From an uncultured bacterium (GTDB lineage: Bacteria > Cyanobacteriota > Vampirovibrionia > Gastranaerophilales > Gastranaerophilaceae): a DNA stretch of 13,283 nt. The notes under the pieces were generated by a model that saw only the letters and a list, made by a program, of their open reading frames with translations, made no database searches and had not been told where the DNA came from. This document shows, piece by piece, positions 12,440 through 13,283 of this stretch. The first letter of the stretch is position 1; each line of letters starts with the position of its first letter. Position numbers and translations under genes: made by a program. Where the stretch lies: NCBI GenBank assembly GCA_902782905.1, contig CACZPB010000180.1, forward strand, positions 1 through 13,283. The letters run 5' to 3'.

Positions 12440-12585
12440 TTATGGCGATTCTTCGGGGCTGAATTGGTACTCCCCTCAGAATGACAAAAATGATAGAATT
12501 TGTTTTAACTTGAAATTATATTCATCCAAAGAACAAATATCACACCCAGACGTCATTTTGAATGACAGTGACGAATCGCCTCTAC
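12440..12585. mobile_element. Palindromic MITE-like element, copy 3 (inverted)
   Basis: About 141-146 bp, in opposite orientation to copies 1 and 2. Outer arms TTATGGCGATTCTTC (12440-12454) and GACGAATCGCC (12570-12580), the second with one change and a decayed end (TCTAC instead of ATTAC). The inverted core at about 12499-12525 matches TGAATATAATTTCAAG and TAAAAC of the other copies. The left arm has a long spacer starting GGGG and ending CCCC, the right arm a short one, as in copy 2 once turned round. It ends at the stop codon of gcvPA, supplying that gene's 3' untranslated region. Confidence 0.83.
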
Positions 12586-13283
12586 TTATAAGGCTTCTAT
12601 GTAAGCCAAAATATCTTCTTCGCTATTCATCTCTGTTGCAGCAACAAGAATGTGTTTATCATCAAGCTTTATACCGCCCAATATATTTGCATCTTTAAGC
12701 TTTGCCAAAAATCCGTCAGAATTTGAAACCTCTATAACAAACTCATTAAAGAAATTTTTATTCAAAGTTTTAACACCTCTGCCTGCAAGCATTTTTGAAA
12801 GTGCGTGCGCATTATTCGCAGACATAATTCCAGTCTGCCTAAAGCCTTTTTCTCCAATCAGACTTAAGTATAAAGTGGCAGAAAGTGCAATCAAAGATTG
12901 ATTTGAGCAAATATTACTTGTTGCTTTTTCTCTTTTAATATGCTGTTCTCGCGTTTGAATAGTTAGCGTAAAAGCTTGTTCACCGTCAGCATCAACAGTT
13001 CTTCCGACTAACCTTCCTGGGAGTTGGCGCATATACTGTTCTTTGCAAGCCATATACCCTGCATGAGGTCCGCCAAAGTTCATTGAAATACCCAGCGGTT
13101 GAATATCTCCGACTACAATATCTGCTTCTCTTGGAGGCTTAATCACAGATAGAGCAGACAGGTTCGCGCAAACAATAAATGTTGTATCAGGCTTTTTGAG
13201 TTCAAATATTTCTCCGTAGTAATCAGGATATTGAACGAGCAAACAGCAATATTCTTCAGTATTTTGAGGAATTTCATCAAACC
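12586..13283 (-). CDS. gcvPA: Glycine dehydrogenase (decarboxylating) subunit 1, C-terminal half
   Basis: Part of the glycine cleavage system P-protein (alpha2beta2 split form), which decarboxylates glycine and passes the aminomethyl group to lipoyl-H protein. The frame stays open to the right edge, so 232 C-terminal residues are visible of an expected 440-450; the true start is outside. Recognisable stretches: P-D-Y-Y-G, A-D-I-V-V-G-D-I-Q-P-L-G-I, F-G-G-P-H-A-G-Y-M-A, the R-Q-L-P-G-R-L-V-G segment, T-R-E-Q-H-I-K-R-E-K-A-T-S-N-I-C-S-N-Q, and then the small C-terminal domain. The PLP lysine of the split enzyme is in GcvPB, so its absence here is expected. The natural end after the small C-terminal domain shows the split rather than the fused GcvP. 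Element copy 3 follows its stop directly. Confidence 0.93.
   Translation of the reverse strand, partial: FDEIPQNTEEYCCLLVQYPDYYGEIFELKKPDTTFIVCANLSALSVIKPPREADIVVGDIQPLGISMNFGGPHAGYMACKEQYMRQLPGRLVGRTVDADGEQAFTLTIQTREQHIKREKATSNICSNQSLIALSATLYLSLIGEKGFRQTGIMSANNAHALSKMLAGRGVKTLNKNFFNEFVIEVSNSDGFLAKLKDANILGGIKLDDKHILVAATEMNSEEDILAYIEAL

Noticed and set aside
12510..12698. 62-aa plus-strand frame across element copy 3 and the gcvPA end
   Set aside because: It runs through the palindromic element and then antisense to gcvPA; no start signals.
1..13283. tRNA, rRNA or known riboswitch
   Set aside because: I looked through the intergenic stretches for cloverleaf ends, T-loop sequence and familiar riboswitch cores and saw none; a covariance search could still find a diverged RNA.

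Overview
The window is AT-rich bacterial chromosome with standard stop codons and clear Shine-Dalgarno sites in front of most genes. The gene set (a D0/D1-only flagellin, FabI, a split glycine decarboxylase GcvPA, GluRS, TatD plus a TatD-linked radical SAM protein, and small hypotheticals with an N-terminal I-S-F-N-G type motif) best fits a gut or host-associated member of the Candidatus Gastranaerophilales/Melainabacteria (Vampirovibrionia). That placement is inferred from gene content and style; no rRNA is present, and a low-GC Firmicute-like genome is not excluded.

Layout. 1-395: N-terminal end of fabI (minus) cut by the window edge, its promoter, two identical 30-bp direct repeats, and the terminator of the flagellin gene. 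396-1799: flagellin and a 132-aa hypothetical (both minus) separated by a leader rich in small palindromes. 1893-5228 (plus): PfkB sugar kinase, a RecB/Cas4-like PD-(D/E)XK nuclease with a possible Fe-S cysteine cluster, tatD and tlyA (stop/start overlapped). 5231-6849 (minus): TatD-associated radical SAM protein, Maf pyrophosphatase and a 117-aa hypothetical, converging on tlyA with 2 bp between stops. 6942-8012: a small exported protein (plus) and a matrixin-type zinc metalloprotease (minus) whose stop codons abut. 8098-9573: gltX with a 17-bp palindrome in its leader and a strong hairpin terminator. 10082-11863: a 593-aa coiled-coil protein with hydrophobic segments at both ends. 12120-12413: a small GIY-YIG nuclease (minus). 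12586-13283: C-terminal half of gcvPA (minus), cut by the window edge.

The most unusual part is 9639-12585, which holds three copies of a 140-165 bp inverted-repeat element (ends TGGCGATTCTTC...GAAGAATCGCCA, internal CAGAATGAC...GTCATTCTG). Two copies in opposite orientation closely bracket the GIY-YIG nuclease gene and leave room for almost nothing else. One copy appears to have its core flipped relative to its arms. This suggests a nuclease-associated palindromic repeat system, analogous in logic to REP/RAYT pairs; that is an inference and not proven by this window.

Regulation. Most genes that begin a transcription unit have an extended -10 box (TGN followed by a TATAAT-like hexamer) and little recognisable -35. 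In two cases (tatD and the matrixin gene) the -10 lies only 6-7 nt before the ATG with no Shine-Dalgarno site, so these mRNAs are probably leaderless.
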